Positions 9,948 to 18,811 of a DNA stretch of 36,383 bases are shown here, piece after piece. Under the pieces are notes generated by a model. It saw only the letters and a list, made by a program, of their open reading frames with translations. It was not told the origin of the DNA and did not search any database. Made by a program: the position numbers and the translations under genes. The DNA is from Tistrella bauzanensis (GTDB lineage: Bacteria; Pseudomonadota; Alphaproteobacteria; Tistrellales; Tistrellaceae): NCBI RefSeq assembly GCF_014636235.1, contig NZ_BMDZ01000026.1, forward strand, positions 32,290 through 68,672, written 5' to 3'. Every line of letters begins with the position of its first letter. Positions within the stretch are counted from its first letter, which is position 1.

Positions 9948-12044
9948 GCCCGACCGCAGATAGCGAACCGCCTGATCGCGTTCGAACAGATACAGCAGCA
10001 CCCGCAAGGCCTGCCCCCGCGGCCCATCGAGTTCGGGGGTGCGTTCGATTTCCAGGCGGGCCTGCGCCTGGGCGATCTCGATCAGATCGCTGTGGATATC
10101 AAGATCGGCGAGCCGCATTTCCGGCTCGCCACTCTGCTTCGTGCCCAGCGCGTCGCCGCCGCCGCGCAGGCGCAGATCCTCTTCGGCGATCACGAAACCA
10201 TCCTCGGTCGCCCGCATCACCTCCAGCCGTTTACGCGCGATCTCGCCCAGCGGGCTTGCATAGAGCAGCAGGCAGCTTGCCTGATCGTCGCCACGTCCCA
10301 CCCGGCCGCGCAGCTGGTGCAACTGCGCCAGACCGAACCGCTCGGCATGTTCGATGATGATGACGGTGGCGTCCGGCACGTCGACGCCGACCTCGATCAC
10401 GGTGGTGGCGACCAGCACATCGGTCCGGTCGTCGGCGGTTGTGGACCGGAAGCGGGCGATGGCCGCGTCCTTGTCGGGCCCCTTCATCTGACCGTGGATC
10501 AGCCCGACCCGCGGCCCCAGCCGCTCGGTCAGTTCCTCGGCCCGCGCGGTCGCCGCCGATAGATCGGCCTTTTCCGACTGGTCGACCAGCGGACACACCC
10601 AATAGACCTTGTGGCCGCCGGCAATGGTGCGGATCACGCCGTCGATGACGTCGTCCATGCGGTCGATCGGCAGCACCCGGGTCTTGATCGGCTTGCGTCC
10701 GGCGGGTTTCGACAGGATCCGCGAGACGTCCATATCGCCATAGGTGGTCAACGCCAGCGTGCGGGGAATGGGCGTCGCGGTCATGACCAGCGTGTCGACA
10801 CCCCGGCCCTTCGACGACAATTGCAGCCGCTGATGCACGCCGAAGCGGTGCTGTTCGTCGATCACCGCCAATGCCAGGTCGCGGAATGCCACCTCATCCT
10901 GAAACAGGGCATGGGTGCCGACCAGAATGTCGATCTCGCCCGCCTCCAGCGCCGCCAGAACCTCGCGCCGTGCCTTGGCGCGCTCGCGCCCGGTCAGCAG
11001 GCCGAAGCGGAGCCCGGCCGGCGCCCCCAGCCGGGTCAATGTCTCCATATGCTGGCGGGCCAGAACATCGGTCGGCGCCATCAAGGCCGCCTGTCCGCCG
11101 GCCTCGACCGCGATCGCCATCGCCAGCAGGGCGACCACGGTCTTGCCGCTGCCGACATCGCCCTGCAGCAGCCGCAGCATCCGCAGCGGTCCGGCCATGT
11201 CGCCGGCAATTTCCGACAGCACCTGGCGCTGATCGGTGGTCAGCCTGAAGGGCAGGGCGGCTTCGACCGGCCCGGTCAGCCGGCCGGTGCCGGCCAGACT
11301 GCGCCCGGCGGACCGCCGCTGCCGGTTGCGCACCAGCGCGATCGCCAACTGGTTCGCGAACAGTTCGTCATAGGCCAGCCTGCGGCGTGCCGGTGTCAGC
11401 GGCGACAGGTCATCGGCATCGACCGGCGCATGAGCCTGGCGCAGCGCGGTCTGCCAGTCTGGCCAGCGCTCGCGCTTCAGCACGCCGCGGTCGATCCATT
11501 CGGGTAAGCTGGGCAGCCGGTCCAGCACCGCGCGTGCCGCCCGGCGCAGCAGCTTTGGCGACAGCCCGTCGGCACCTGGATAGACCGGCTCAACCGTCTC
11601 GATCTCGGCCCGGCGGGCCGGCGGGACGATGTGATCGGGATGCGGCATCTGCACCTCGCCGCCATAGCGTTCGACCTTGCCGCTGACGATCCGGCGTTCG
11701 CCTTCCGGCATCAGCCGGCGCCAGTCCTCGGCGCGGCCGTGAAAGAACACCAGGGTCACCGGGGTGCCGTCCGGATCGGCCGCGCGCACACGATGCGGCT
11801 GGCGCGGCCGTTCGGCCGGCTGGTGTTCAAGGATGGCCAGATCGAAGGTGGCGATGCGGCCGGCCGCGGCCTGGGCCGCCGGCGGCGCGTGGCGCCGGTC
11901 GACCAGCGCGATCGGCAGGGTCCACAACACGTCGATCACCCGGTCGCCGTGGGCGGCGCGCGCCACCAGCTTCAGCACGCGCGGACCGATGCCGGGCAGG
12001 GTGGTGGCTTCGGCGAACAGGGGAAACAGGGGTTCGGGGCGCAT
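9945..12044 (-). CDS. recG: ATP-dependent DNA helicase RecG
   Basis: RecG remodels stalled replication forks and Holliday junctions. The 699-residue sequence has the N-terminal wedge/OB region (about 1-260, with LPGIGPRVLKLV at the start). The superfamily 2 helicase follows: Walker A GDVGSGKT (295-302), the Walker B variant DEQHRFG (396-402), motif III TATPIPRTL, and motif VI QLRGRVGRGDDQASCLL. The C-terminal block with DLRLRGGGDALGTKQSG is typical of RecG. The length is normal. No strong Shine-Dalgarno precedes the ATG at 12044. It is divergent from sdhE-mfd, with 221 bases between them that must contain both promoters. Confidence 0.95.
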   Translation of the reverse strand: MRPEPLFPLFAEATTLPGIGPRVLKLVARAAHGDRVIDVLWTLPIALVDRRHAPPAAQAAAGRIATFDLAILEHQPAERPRQPHRVRAADPDGTPVTLVFFHGRAEDWRRLMPEGERRIVSGKVERYGGEVQMPHPDHIVPPARRAEIETVEPVYPGADGLSPKLLRRAARAVLDRLPSLPEWIDRGVLKRERWPDWQTALRQAHAPVDADDLSPLTPARRRLAYDELFANQLAIALVRNRQRRSAGRSLAGTGRLTGPVEAALPFRLTTDQRQVLSEIAGDMAGPLRMLRLLQGDVGSGKTVVALLAMAIAVEAGGQAALMAPTDVLARQHMETLTRLGAPAGLRFGLLTGRERAKARREVLAALEAGEIDILVGTHALFQDEVAFRDLALAVIDEQHRFGVHQRLQLSSKGRGVDTLVMTATPIPRTLALTTYGDMDVSRILSKPAGRKPIKTRVLPIDRMDDVIDGVIRTIAGGHKVYWVCPLVDQSEKADLSAATARAEELTERLGPRVGLIHGQMKGPDKDAAIARFRSTTADDRTDVLVATTVIEVGVDVPDATVIIIEHAERFGLAQLHQLRGRVGRGDDQASCLLLYASPLGEIARKRLEVMRATEDGFVIAEEDLRLRGGGDALGTKQSGEPEMRLADLDIHSDLIEIAQAQARLEIERTPELDGPRGQALRVLLYLFERDQAVRYLRSG

Positions 12045-12265
12045 CTGGTCCGGATGGTGGTGGTGTCGTCAAGGGGCGTCATGGGGCGCTGTCGCCGTCC
12101 GGTCATCGGACGCGCCCACGATAGGGGCGGGTGGCTGGCGAGACAAGCGACGCGGCACCCGATGGACGGGGACGCGCGCCCGGCGCGTCCATGGGGGTGA
12201 CAGCCAGCCGGTCGCGGGCTATATCACGGGGCGCAGTCTTGTCCGCATGAGAGGGTCCAGCCGCC

Positions 12266-12580
12266 ATGGCCGAAGACACCGACGCCCGCCGCCGCCGGCT
12301 GCGCTATCAGAGCTGGTATCGCGGTTGCAAGGAAACCGACATCCTGTTCGGCAAGTTTGCCGATGTCTGGCTCGACCGTTTCGACGCGGCCAGTCTGGAT
12401 GCCTTCGAAGCGCTGCTGAACGAGAACGACATCGACCTGTACAACTGGCTGAGCGGCCGTGAGCCGGTGCCTGCGGATCTGGCTGAAAATCCGGTCATGG
12501 TGCTGATGATGGCCTTCGACTTCGCGGCGGCGCCTGATCGTGGGATGGGCCAGACCCGGGCTGCCGCGGACCTAGCCTGA
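12266..12580 (+). CDS. sdhE: succinate dehydrogenase flavinylation factor SdhE (DUF339)
   Basis: This 104-residue protein helps attach FAD covalently to the flavoprotein subunit of succinate dehydrogenase. It shows the family hallmark RGCKETD (R19-G20-x-x-E23) after RLRYQSWY, and the second conserved block ENDIDLYNWLSGREPVP (about 53-69), on a small five-helix fold. A C-terminal Ala-rich tail of about 20 residues is extra. GAGAGGG lies upstream of the ATG. The stop is 51 bases before mfd on the same strand; the recG / sdhE-mfd arrangement recurs in alphaproteobacteria. Confidence 0.92.
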   Translation: MAEDTDARRRRLRYQSWYRGCKETDILFGKFADVWLDRFDAASLDAFEALLNENDIDLYNWLSGREPVPADLAENPVMVLMMAFDFAAAPDRGMGQTRAAADLA

Positions 12581-12631
12581 GACGCGACACCGACCGAGGC
12601 CGCGTTCCGACCATAGAAAGACGCCACGCCC

Positions 12632-15600
12632 GTGCTGATCGATCCTGTGCTTTTCGACCGCCCCGGCCGCATCCTGCTGACCGAGGCGCCCGACGGGCTG
12701 GTCTGGCAACTGGTGGCCGACCTGGCCACCGCGCGGCCGGCCCGCGATCTGGTGCTGGTGATGCGCGATGACACGCGCATGGTGGCGGCTGCCGAGGCGC
12801 TGAAGGTGCATCTGCCCGGCACCGAGATCCTGCGTCTGCCGGCCTGGGACTGCCTGCCTTACGACCGGGTCTCGCCCAACGGCATGATCGCGGCCGAGCG
12901 CATGGATACCCTGACCCGGCTGGCCGGCGGCCCCGGCGCCGACGATCCGGTGACCGGCGGGCGGGCGCGGGCGATCGTGGTGACCACGGTCAATGCGCTG
13001 TCGCAACGCGTGCCGCCGCGCGACAGCCTGACGCTGGCCCGGCTGCGGCTGGAGCCCGGCCACCGGCTGAACACAGAACGGCTGGTCGACTATCTGACGC
13101 ACAACGGTTATGTCCGCGCCGGCACGGTGATGGAGCCGGGCGAGTTCGCCGTGCGTGGCGGCATCGTCGATCTGTACCCGGCCGGCGAGCCCGATCCGGT
13201 GCGGCTCGATTTCTTCGGCGACGAGGTCGAGGCGATCCGCAATTTCGACCCCGTCACCCAGCGTTCCAATGCCCGCATCCGCCGGCTGGATCTGAAGCCG
13301 GTGAGCGAGATCCTGCTGACCGACACGGTCATCCAGCGTTTCCGCCAGGCCTATCGGCAGGCCTTCGGCACGGTGGGTACCGGCGACCCGCTGTATGAGG
13401 CGATCAGCGCCGGCCGGCGCCATTCCGGCATGGAGCACTGGCTGCCGCTGTTCCACCCCTATCTCGAACCGGTGACCGCCTATTTCAACGCGCCGGCACT
13501 GATCTTCGACCATCTGACCGACGAGGCGTTCGTCGAGCGCCGGGCGCTGATCGAGGACTACTTCGAGGCCCGCAAGACCGGCCCGGTGTCGATCATCGGC
13601 GGCGAGCGCGAGGCGCCCTATCGCGCACTGCCACCCGATCAGCTGTATCTGACGCCTGAGGAATGGTCGGACATGGCGAAGGCGGGGCCGCGCGCAAGCG
13701 TGCAGCCGGGGCCGGCCGACCGGCCCCTGCCCACGGGCTGGCGCGCGGCGCGGCTGGGCGGCAGTCCGGCGCGGGATTTCGCGCCCGAGCGCAAGGACGA
13801 GAGCGTCAACCTGTTCGATGCCCTGGCCGGCCATATTGCCGCCGAGCGCGGCGCCGGACGCCGGGTGGTGGTGTGCTGCTACAGCGCCGGTGCACTCGAC
13901 CGCATCCGCACGGTGTTCGAGGATCACGGCATCGGGCCGGTGGAGGCGGTGGAGACCTGGGACAGGATCGATACCGCCCGGCCCGGCGCGCTGGTTCTGA
14001 TCGTGCTGCCGCTGGATCATGGCTATGTCGCGGGCAGCCTGTCGGTGCTGACCGAGCAGGACATTCTGGGCGACCGGCTGAACCGCAAAACCCGCCGCAA
14101 GCGCCGCGCCGAGAACTTCCTGCGCGATGCCGACACGCTGAGCGTCGGCGATCTGGTGGTGCATGTCGACCATGGCATCGGCCGCTATGAGGGGCTGGAG
14201 ACCATCACCGCCGCCGGCGCGCCGCATGATTGCGTGCTGGTGGTCTATGAGGGCGGCGACCGGCTGTTCGTGCCGGTCGAGCATATCGACATGCTGTCGC
14301 GCTATGGCACGTCAGACGGCCCGGCGCCGCTGGACCGTCTGGGCGGGCCGCAATGGCAGCAGCGCAAGGAGCGCACCAAGCACCGGCTGAAGGACATGGC
14401 CGACGCCCTGATCGCGGTCGCGGCCGAGCGCAAGCTGAAGGGGGCCGCCCGGATCGAGCGGCCGCAGGGGCTGTATGACGAGTTCTGCGCCCGCTTCCCC
14501 TATAACGAGACCGAAGATCAGCTTCACGCCATCGAGGATGTCATCGACGATCTGGCTTCGGGCCGGCCGATGGACCGACTGATCTGCGGCGATGTGGGGT
14601 TCGGCAAGACCGAGGTGGCGTTGAGAGCGGCGTTCATTGCCGCGATGAGCGGTGTTCAAGTGGCGGTCATCGCCCCGACCACGCTGCTGTGCCATCAGCA
14701 TTTTCTGGGCTTTACCAAACGCTTCCAGGGATTTCCGATCAAGATCGTCGAACTGTCGCGACTGGTGACCGGCAAGCGCGTGGCAGAAGCCAAGAAGGCG
14801 ATCACCGACGGCACCGCCGATATCGTGATCGGCACCCACGCCCTGTTGGCCAAGGGGGTTCAGTTCCGCGATCTGGGCCTGATGATCGTCGACGAGGAAC
14901 AGCATTTCGGTGTGAAGCACAAGGAACGGCTGAAGGAGATGAAGGCCGACGTCCATGTGCTGACTCTGACCGCGACCCCGATCCCGCGGACCCTGCAACT
15001 GGCGCTTGCCGGCGTGAAGGAGCTGTCGATCATCGCGACGCCGCCGGTTGACCGTTTGGCCCTGCGCACCTTCACCATGCCCTATGACAGCGTGATCGTG
15101 CGCGAGGCGATCCTGCGTGAGCAGTATCGCGGCGGGCAGTGCTTCTTCGTCTGTCCGCGGATCGAGCAGGTGAAGGAGGTCGAGGAGCGGTTGCGGATGC
15201 TGGTGCCCGAGGTCAAGATCGCGGTCGCCCATGGCCGGCTTGGCGCGGGCGACCTGGAAGACGTGATGGGCGGCTTTTATGGTGGCGAATACGATGTGCT
15301 GCTATCGACCAGCATTGTCGAGAGCGGGCTGGATATCCCGCGCGCCAATACGATCATCATCTATCGCGCCGATCTGTTCGGTCTGGCGCAGTTGTATCAG
15401 CTCCGCGGCCGGGTGGGGCGCGGCAAGCTGCGCGGCTATGCCTATCTGATGCTGCCCGCCAACCATACCGTCACCCGCCCGGCGCAGAAGCGGCTGGAAG
15501 TGATGCAGACCCTCGACAGCCTGGGGGCGGGCTTCACCCTTGCCAGCCATGATCTGGACATCCGCGGCGCCGGCAATCTGCTGGGCGAGGAACAGTCGGG

Positions 15601-16171
15601 CCATATCCGCGAGGTCGGGCTGGAGCTGTTCCAGCAGATGCTGGACGACGCGATCGAGGCCGCCAAGGCCGGCGGTGGCGACGTCGAGGTGAAACCTGCC
15701 CGTCGCGACTGGTCGCCGCAGATCAATCTGGGCGCAGCGGTGCTGATCCCCGACACCTATGTCTCGGATCTGGATGTCCGGATGTCGCTGTACCGGCGGG
15801 TCGCGGATCTTGAGGAAGGTGATGAGATCGACGCCTTTGCGGCCGAACTGGTCGACCGCTTCGGGCCGCTGCCCGATGAGGTCCGCCAGCTTCTGCAGGT
15901 GGTGGCAATCAAGAAGTTGTGCATCGCGGCCGGCGTGTCCAAGGTCGAGGCCGGCCCCAAGGGGGCGACGGTGTCGTTCCATCTGGACCAGTTCGCCCGG
16001 CCCGACGGGCTGATCCCGTATATCGCCAAACAATCGGGCACGATCCGGCTGAGACCCGACCACAAGCTGGTGATGGTGCGGGCCTGGGCGACGGTGGAAG
16101 ACCGGCTGAAAGGCGCCCGCGATCTGATCGGCACGCTGGCGCGGATTGCCCGCACCGGGCGTGCGGCCTGA
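12632..16171 (+). CDS. mfd: transcription-repair coupling factor Mfd
   Basis: Mfd removes RNA polymerase stalled at lesions and recruits UvrA. The 1179-residue product has the UvrB-like N-terminal module (with ILRLPAWDCLPYDRVSPN and GEFAVRGGIVDLYP). The CarD-like RNA-polymerase-interacting domain runs from about residue 505 (GDLVVHVDHGIGRYEGLE). The translocase has Walker A GDVGFGKTE (about 652-660), DEEQHFGVKHKE (from about 752), TATPIPRTLQLAL and QLRGRVGRGKLRGYAYLM. A C-terminal TRCF domain starts near 1030 (DTYVSDLDVRMSLYRR). The start is a GTG at 12632 with only a weak AGAAAG upstream; no better in-frame start is nearby. The length is normal. Confidence 0.96.
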   Translation: MLIDPVLFDRPGRILLTEAPDGLVWQLVADLATARPARDLVLVMRDDTRMVAAAEALKVHLPGTEILRLPAWDCLPYDRVSPNGMIAAERMDTLTRLAGGPGADDPVTGGRARAIVVTTVNALSQRVPPRDSLTLARLRLEPGHRLNTERLVDYLTHNGYVRAGTVMEPGEFAVRGGIVDLYPAGEPDPVRLDFFGDEVEAIRNFDPVTQRSNARIRRLDLKPVSEILLTDTVIQRFRQAYRQAFGTVGTGDPLYEAISAGRRHSGMEHWLPLFHPYLEPVTAYFNAPALIFDHLTDEAFVERRALIEDYFEARKTGPVSIIGGEREAPYRALPPDQLYLTPEEWSDMAKAGPRASVQPGPADRPLPTGWRAARLGGSPARDFAPERKDESVNLFDALAGHIAAERGAGRRVVVCCYSAGALDRIRTVFEDHGIGPVEAVETWDRIDTARPGALVLIVLPLDHGYVAGSLSVLTEQDILGDRLNRKTRRKRRAENFLRDADTLSVGDLVVHVDHGIGRYEGLETITAAGAPHDCVLVVYEGGDRLFVPVEHIDMLSRYGTSDGPAPLDRLGGPQWQQRKERTKHRLKDMADALIAVAAERKLKGAARIERPQGLYDEFCARFPYNETEDQLHAIEDVIDDLASGRPMDRLICGDVGFGKTEVALRAAFIAAMSGVQVAVIAPTTLLCHQHFLGFTKRFQGFPIKIVELSRLVTGKRVAEAKKAITDGTADIVIGTHALLAKGVQFRDLGLMIVDEEQHFGVKHKERLKEMKADVHVLTLTATPIPRTLQLALAGVKELSIIATPPVDRLALRTFTMPYDSVIVREAILREQYRGGQCFFVCPRIEQVKEVEERLRMLVPEVKIAVAHGRLGAGDLEDVMGGFYGGEYDVLLSTSIVESGLDIPRANTIIIYRADLFGLAQLYQLRGRVGRGKLRGYAYLMLPANHTVTRPAQKRLEVMQTLDSLGAGFTLASHDLDIRGAGNLLGEEQSGHIREVGLELFQQMLDDAIEAAKAGGGDVEVKPARRDWSPQINLGAAVLIPDTYVSDLDVRMSLYRRVADLEEGDEIDAFAAELVDRFGPLPDEVRQLLQVVAIKKLCIAAGVSKVEAGPKGATVSFHLDQFARPDGLIPYIAKQSGTIRLRPDHKLVMVRAWATVEDRLKGARDLIGTLARIARTGRAA

Positions 16172-16284
16172 ACACCGGCCGGCACGGCAAGCTGTTACAG
16201 ACGGCTCCCAAAACGGTCACACGGCACGGGTTACACTACGCGGTGCAGCTTCCTACATGTCATCTGTCATCGTGACCGGCCCTT

Positions 16285-16316
16285 GCGGGCAGGGAACAGG
16301 GCGGGCAGGGAACAGG
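16285..16316. repeat. 16-bp perfect tandem duplication
   Basis: GCGGGCAGGGAACAGG occurs twice head to tail (16285-16300, 16301-16316) in the mfd/DUF883 intergenic region. The second copy supplies the GGAAC of a possible EcfG-type promoter. Confidence 0.9.
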
Positions 16317-16333
16317 TTCGGCTGCCGGCAGTT
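16309..16333 (+). promoter_or_regulatory. possible EcfG (general stress sigma factor) promoter
   Basis: GGAAC at 16309-16313 is followed, after 16 bases, by AGTT at 16330-16333. The consensus for alphaproteobacterial EcfG promoters is GGAAC-N16/17-CGTT, so one position of the -10 element differs. It is oriented toward the DUF883 gene about 115 bases downstream. DUF883/YqjD-type proteins are stress-induced in other bacteria, which makes the assignment plausible but unproven. Confidence 0.4.
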
Positions 16334-16447
16334 TACGGCATGCGGACGCCGCTGCCGGTCAGGCGCGGCGTCCCGGCGCGTCGAACCCCTGTATCTCGTG
16401 CCGGCCGGTTGCGTTCAGCATGTTTGATCAGAAAAGGATGAAGTCCA

Positions 16448-16771
16448 ATGGCCACCGCAGAACAGACCGCCGTCGACAAGGAAATGGAGGTTCTGAAGGC
16501 CGATCTGGCCGCCCTGCGCGCTGATCTCGCCAAGGCGACCCGCCAGTCCGGCCGCGCCGCCGGCGTGGGTGCCGAGGCATTGAGCGAGAAGGCAAGCGAA
16601 GAGATGGAACGGTTGCGTGGCGAAGTCGACCGGCTGATGCATGTGGCAGGTGAGCGTGGTCGCGGGGCCGTGCGGGCGGCCGAGAGCACCATCGAGGAAA
16701 AGCCGCTGACCAGTGTGCTGGTGGCGTTCGGTGTGGGTCTGGTGATCGGCAAGCTGCTGGACCGGCGCTGA
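16448..16771 (+). CDS. DUF883 (ElaB/YqjD-type) membrane-anchored protein
   Basis: The 107-residue protein has a long amphipathic helix (about 5-85, rich in Ala, Glu, Lys and Arg). One C-terminal transmembrane segment follows (LTSVLVAFGVGLVIGKLL, about 87-104), ending in D-R-R. This is the layout of the YqjD/ElaB/DUF883 family, whose E. coli members tether ribosomes to the inner membrane in stationary phase; whether this protein does so is inference. AAGGA lies about 10 bases before the ATG. The next gene encodes a YqjE/holin-like membrane protein, repeating the yqjD-yqjE pairing of enterobacteria. Confidence 0.88.
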   Translation: MATAEQTAVDKEMEVLKADLAALRADLAKATRQSGRAAGVGAEALSEKASEEMERLRGEVDRLMHVAGERGRGAVRAAESTIEEKPLTSVLVAFGVGLVIGKLLDRR

Positions 16772-16925
16772 CCGGCCCCGGCTTGTGGTCTCGGTCGATC
16801 GTGCCGGCAACCGTCGGTTGTGATGCCCGAACATCGGAAGGCGGCGGGGTGCAGTGCGCGCTGCCGCCGTTCTTCCGGGCGGGCGCCCCTGCCCATCATC
16901 CCTGTCAGCCCGAGGGCGCGCACTC

Positions 16926-17426
16926 ATGCTGAACATGATGCACAAAGTTGAAGCGGCGGTGGCGCGCGCCGGTGCCGCTGCCATGTTGTATACGCTGGCG
17001 GGCATCATCCTGCTGGCATCGGCGGGCTTCGCCCTGACCGCATTCTATATCTGGGTCGATACCCTGACCTGGCATCCGGCATCACCGGGGCTGTGGACGG
17101 CGCTGTTGCTGCTGATCCTGGCCCTGATCGTGATGTTGGCGGGCAAGCTTGTTCTTCGCGGGCTGCAGCCTGGCGGCAGCGGCCATCGCCATCATTCTTC
17201 GTCAACCACCGGTTCCGCGGGCGCAGGGGCGCCACCCGGTGCGTCGGAGATTGCCGCCATGAGCGGCCTTGCATCGGAACTCGTCCGCCGCAATCCAGCT
17301 GGTGGGATTGCTGTGGCCGGCCTTGCCGGGATTGCCATCGGCGCATCGCCTGAAATCCGCCGCATCCTTGCCGATATGGCGCGCGCGGCACTCACCCCGA
17401 AGCCGCCGACGTCGCCGGAGTCGTGA
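16926..17426 (+). CDS. YqjE/phage-holin-superfamily-like membrane protein
   Basis: This 166-residue product has a short amphipathic start and two transmembrane segments, about residues 20-46 (MLYTLAGIILLASAGFALTA) and 57-79 (LWTALLLLILALIVMLAGKL). A Gly/Ser/His-rich linker follows, then a C-terminal Ala/Gly-rich hydrophobic stretch (PAGGIAVAGLAGIAIGASPE). The pattern and the position after DUF883 suggest the YqjE or holin-superfamily III group; no specific function can be claimed. The ATG at 16926 has GAGGG about 10 bases upstream and is preferred to the open start at 16854. It converges on the next gene, with only four bases between the stops. Confidence 0.75.
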   Translation: MLNMMHKVEAAVARAGAAAMLYTLAGIILLASAGFALTAFYIWVDTLTWHPASPGLWTALLLLILALIVMLAGKLVLRGLQPGGSGHRHHSSSTTGSAGAGAPPGASEIAAMSGLASELVRRNPAGGIAVAGLAGIAIGASPEIRRILADMARAALTPKPPTSPES

Positions 17427-17430
17427 ACGT

Positions 17431-18762
17431 TCAAAGCAGAATCTGGCGTGCGCGCAGCAGCAGGCTGTCGGCGGTGTCGGACGGTTCAAGCGATGCATGG
17501 CCCATCTGCATCCAGATCGGTGCCGTCGGCAGGCCCGCCAGTCCGTAATCGGTGGTGGCGAGGCTGCCGGCAATGCGGTGCAATGCCTTCAGCGACCGGT
17601 CGCCAGGCGTGTCGGTCAGCACCGCGACCAGGGTGTTGTCGTCGGCACGCGCGATCAGGTCTTCCACGCGCACCAGCCGCTTCAATGTGTCGGCGGCGCG
17701 TGCCATAACGCTCTGGGCGGCGGCGGGGCCCCGGCGTTCGATCAGTAAAGACAGATTGCGGTACGATACGGTCGCGATGCTGAGCGGCTTGTCCCATTTC
17801 GACGCTTCGAACACCAGCCGGCTGAGATGGACGCGCAGGAACGCCTGCTGAAAGGCACCGGTCTCGGCATCGATGGTTGCCGGTGCCTCAAGCGATGCGA
17901 ACATGGCGGTCAGGCTGCGACGCAGGCGCCGCCGGCGCAGGGCCGACAGCACCCGGCCATGCAGTTCATCGGGGCTGAATGGCCGGGAGATCAGATCGTC
18001 GATACCGGTCTGAATCAGGGTCTGCACATCCGGGGCAGAGGCGACTTGGCCGATGCCCAGCACCGGCACGTCATACAGGGCCGGTGTGTCGCGGACATGC
18101 AGTGCCAGGCCCAGCCAGTCCTCGCGGTCGCCGCCGTCGAATGACAGCACCAGCGTGTCGACCACCTGCTCGTGCAGCAATTGCGCCGCCTCGGCGGCAC
18201 CGGCCGTGCGCAGCAGGCGATAGCGGGATTGCAGAATGTCGGCCACGTCGTCCAGGTCTTCGCCGAGCTGGGCTGCCAGCAGCAGCACCGGCGGGCCGTC
18301 CCGGCTTTCCTGGCCGCGGCGGCGGTCGATTTCGACCCGAAAACTGCGCGCGGTGGCGGCGCGGCGACGCAGTTCGGCCTGCATGATGCCAAGCCTGACC
18401 AGCTTCGACATCCGCGCCGCGATCAGCCCCTCGTCATAGGTGCCGATCAGCAGTTCGTCGACACCGACCGCCAGAGACCGTCGGCGCAGGGCCGACGAGG
18501 CCCGGCCGCCCAGCATCAGGACCGGAATATGCCCGGTATCGGGGTCGTTGTGCAGCATATCGACGAAATCGCAGCCATCGCCATCGGGCAGAAGGTCGTC
18601 GATGATCACCACATCCGTCAGCAATTGCCGGGCGAGGCGAAGCGCCTCGGCGCCGTTGCGGGCGCTGAACAGAAACAGCCCCCGGGCGCGCAGGCCATCC
18701 ATGATCCGCTGGGCGACCCGCGGATCCTGCATGACCACGAGAACGCGCGCGAGATAGGGCAT
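17431..18762 (-). CDS. PleD-like protein: REC-REC-degenerate GGDEF domain
   Basis: The 443-residue protein has the architecture of PleD (two receiver domains plus a diguanylate cyclase domain), but the signature residues are gone. REC1 (about 1-120) keeps a phosphoacceptor-like D55 (VVIIDDLLPDGDG) but lacks the conserved Thr/Ser (G85) and Lys (G107). REC2 (about 155-275) has Ser at the acceptor position (TLVLSFDGG) and Arg in place of Lys (ISRPFSPDEL). In the C-terminal domain (about 290-443) the GGDEF loop reads ADDNT (373-377), and no RxxD inhibitory site is evident. Diguanylate cyclase activity is therefore unlikely; a scaffold or effector role is possible. The gene lies between the acyl-CoA synthetase gene and the YqjE-like gene. 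GGAAG precedes the ATG by about 13 bases. Confidence 0.82.
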   Translation of the reverse strand: MPYLARVLVVMQDPRVAQRIMDGLRARGLFLFSARNGAEALRLARQLLTDVVIIDDLLPDGDGCDFVDMLHNDPDTGHIPVLMLGGRASSALRRRSLAVGVDELLIGTYDEGLIAARMSKLVRLGIMQAELRRRAATARSFRVEIDRRRGQESRDGPPVLLLAAQLGEDLDDVADILQSRYRLLRTAGAAEAAQLLHEQVVDTLVLSFDGGDREDWLGLALHVRDTPALYDVPVLGIGQVASAPDVQTLIQTGIDDLISRPFSPDELHGRVLSALRRRRLRRSLTAMFASLEAPATIDAETGAFQQAFLRVHLSRLVFEASKWDKPLSIATVSYRNLSLLIERRGPAAAQSVMARAADTLKRLVRVEDLIARADDNTLVAVLTDTPGDRSLKALHRIAGSLATTDYGLAGLPTAPIWMQMGHASLEPSDTADSLLLRARQILL

Positions 18763-18775
18763 GGCGTCTGTCTAC

Positions 18776-18811
18776 TTCCGCAAAGAGGGCTGGTTCCGCA
18801 AAGAGGGCTGG
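18776..18811. repeat. 18-bp perfect tandem duplication abutting a stop codon
   Basis: TTCCGCAAAGAGGGCTGG occurs twice head to tail (18776-18793, 18794-18811). It ends exactly where the acyl-CoA synthetase stop codon (18812-18814) begins, and it fills most of the gap to the PleD-like gene. Confidence 0.92.

Noticed and set aside
12572-14284. 570-codon minus-strand open frame within mfd
   Set aside because: It lies opposite conserved Mfd coding sequence, has biased composition and no recognisable motif.
17431-18762. Active diguanylate cyclase
   Set aside because: The GGDEF loop is ADDNT and no inhibitory RxxD site is present.
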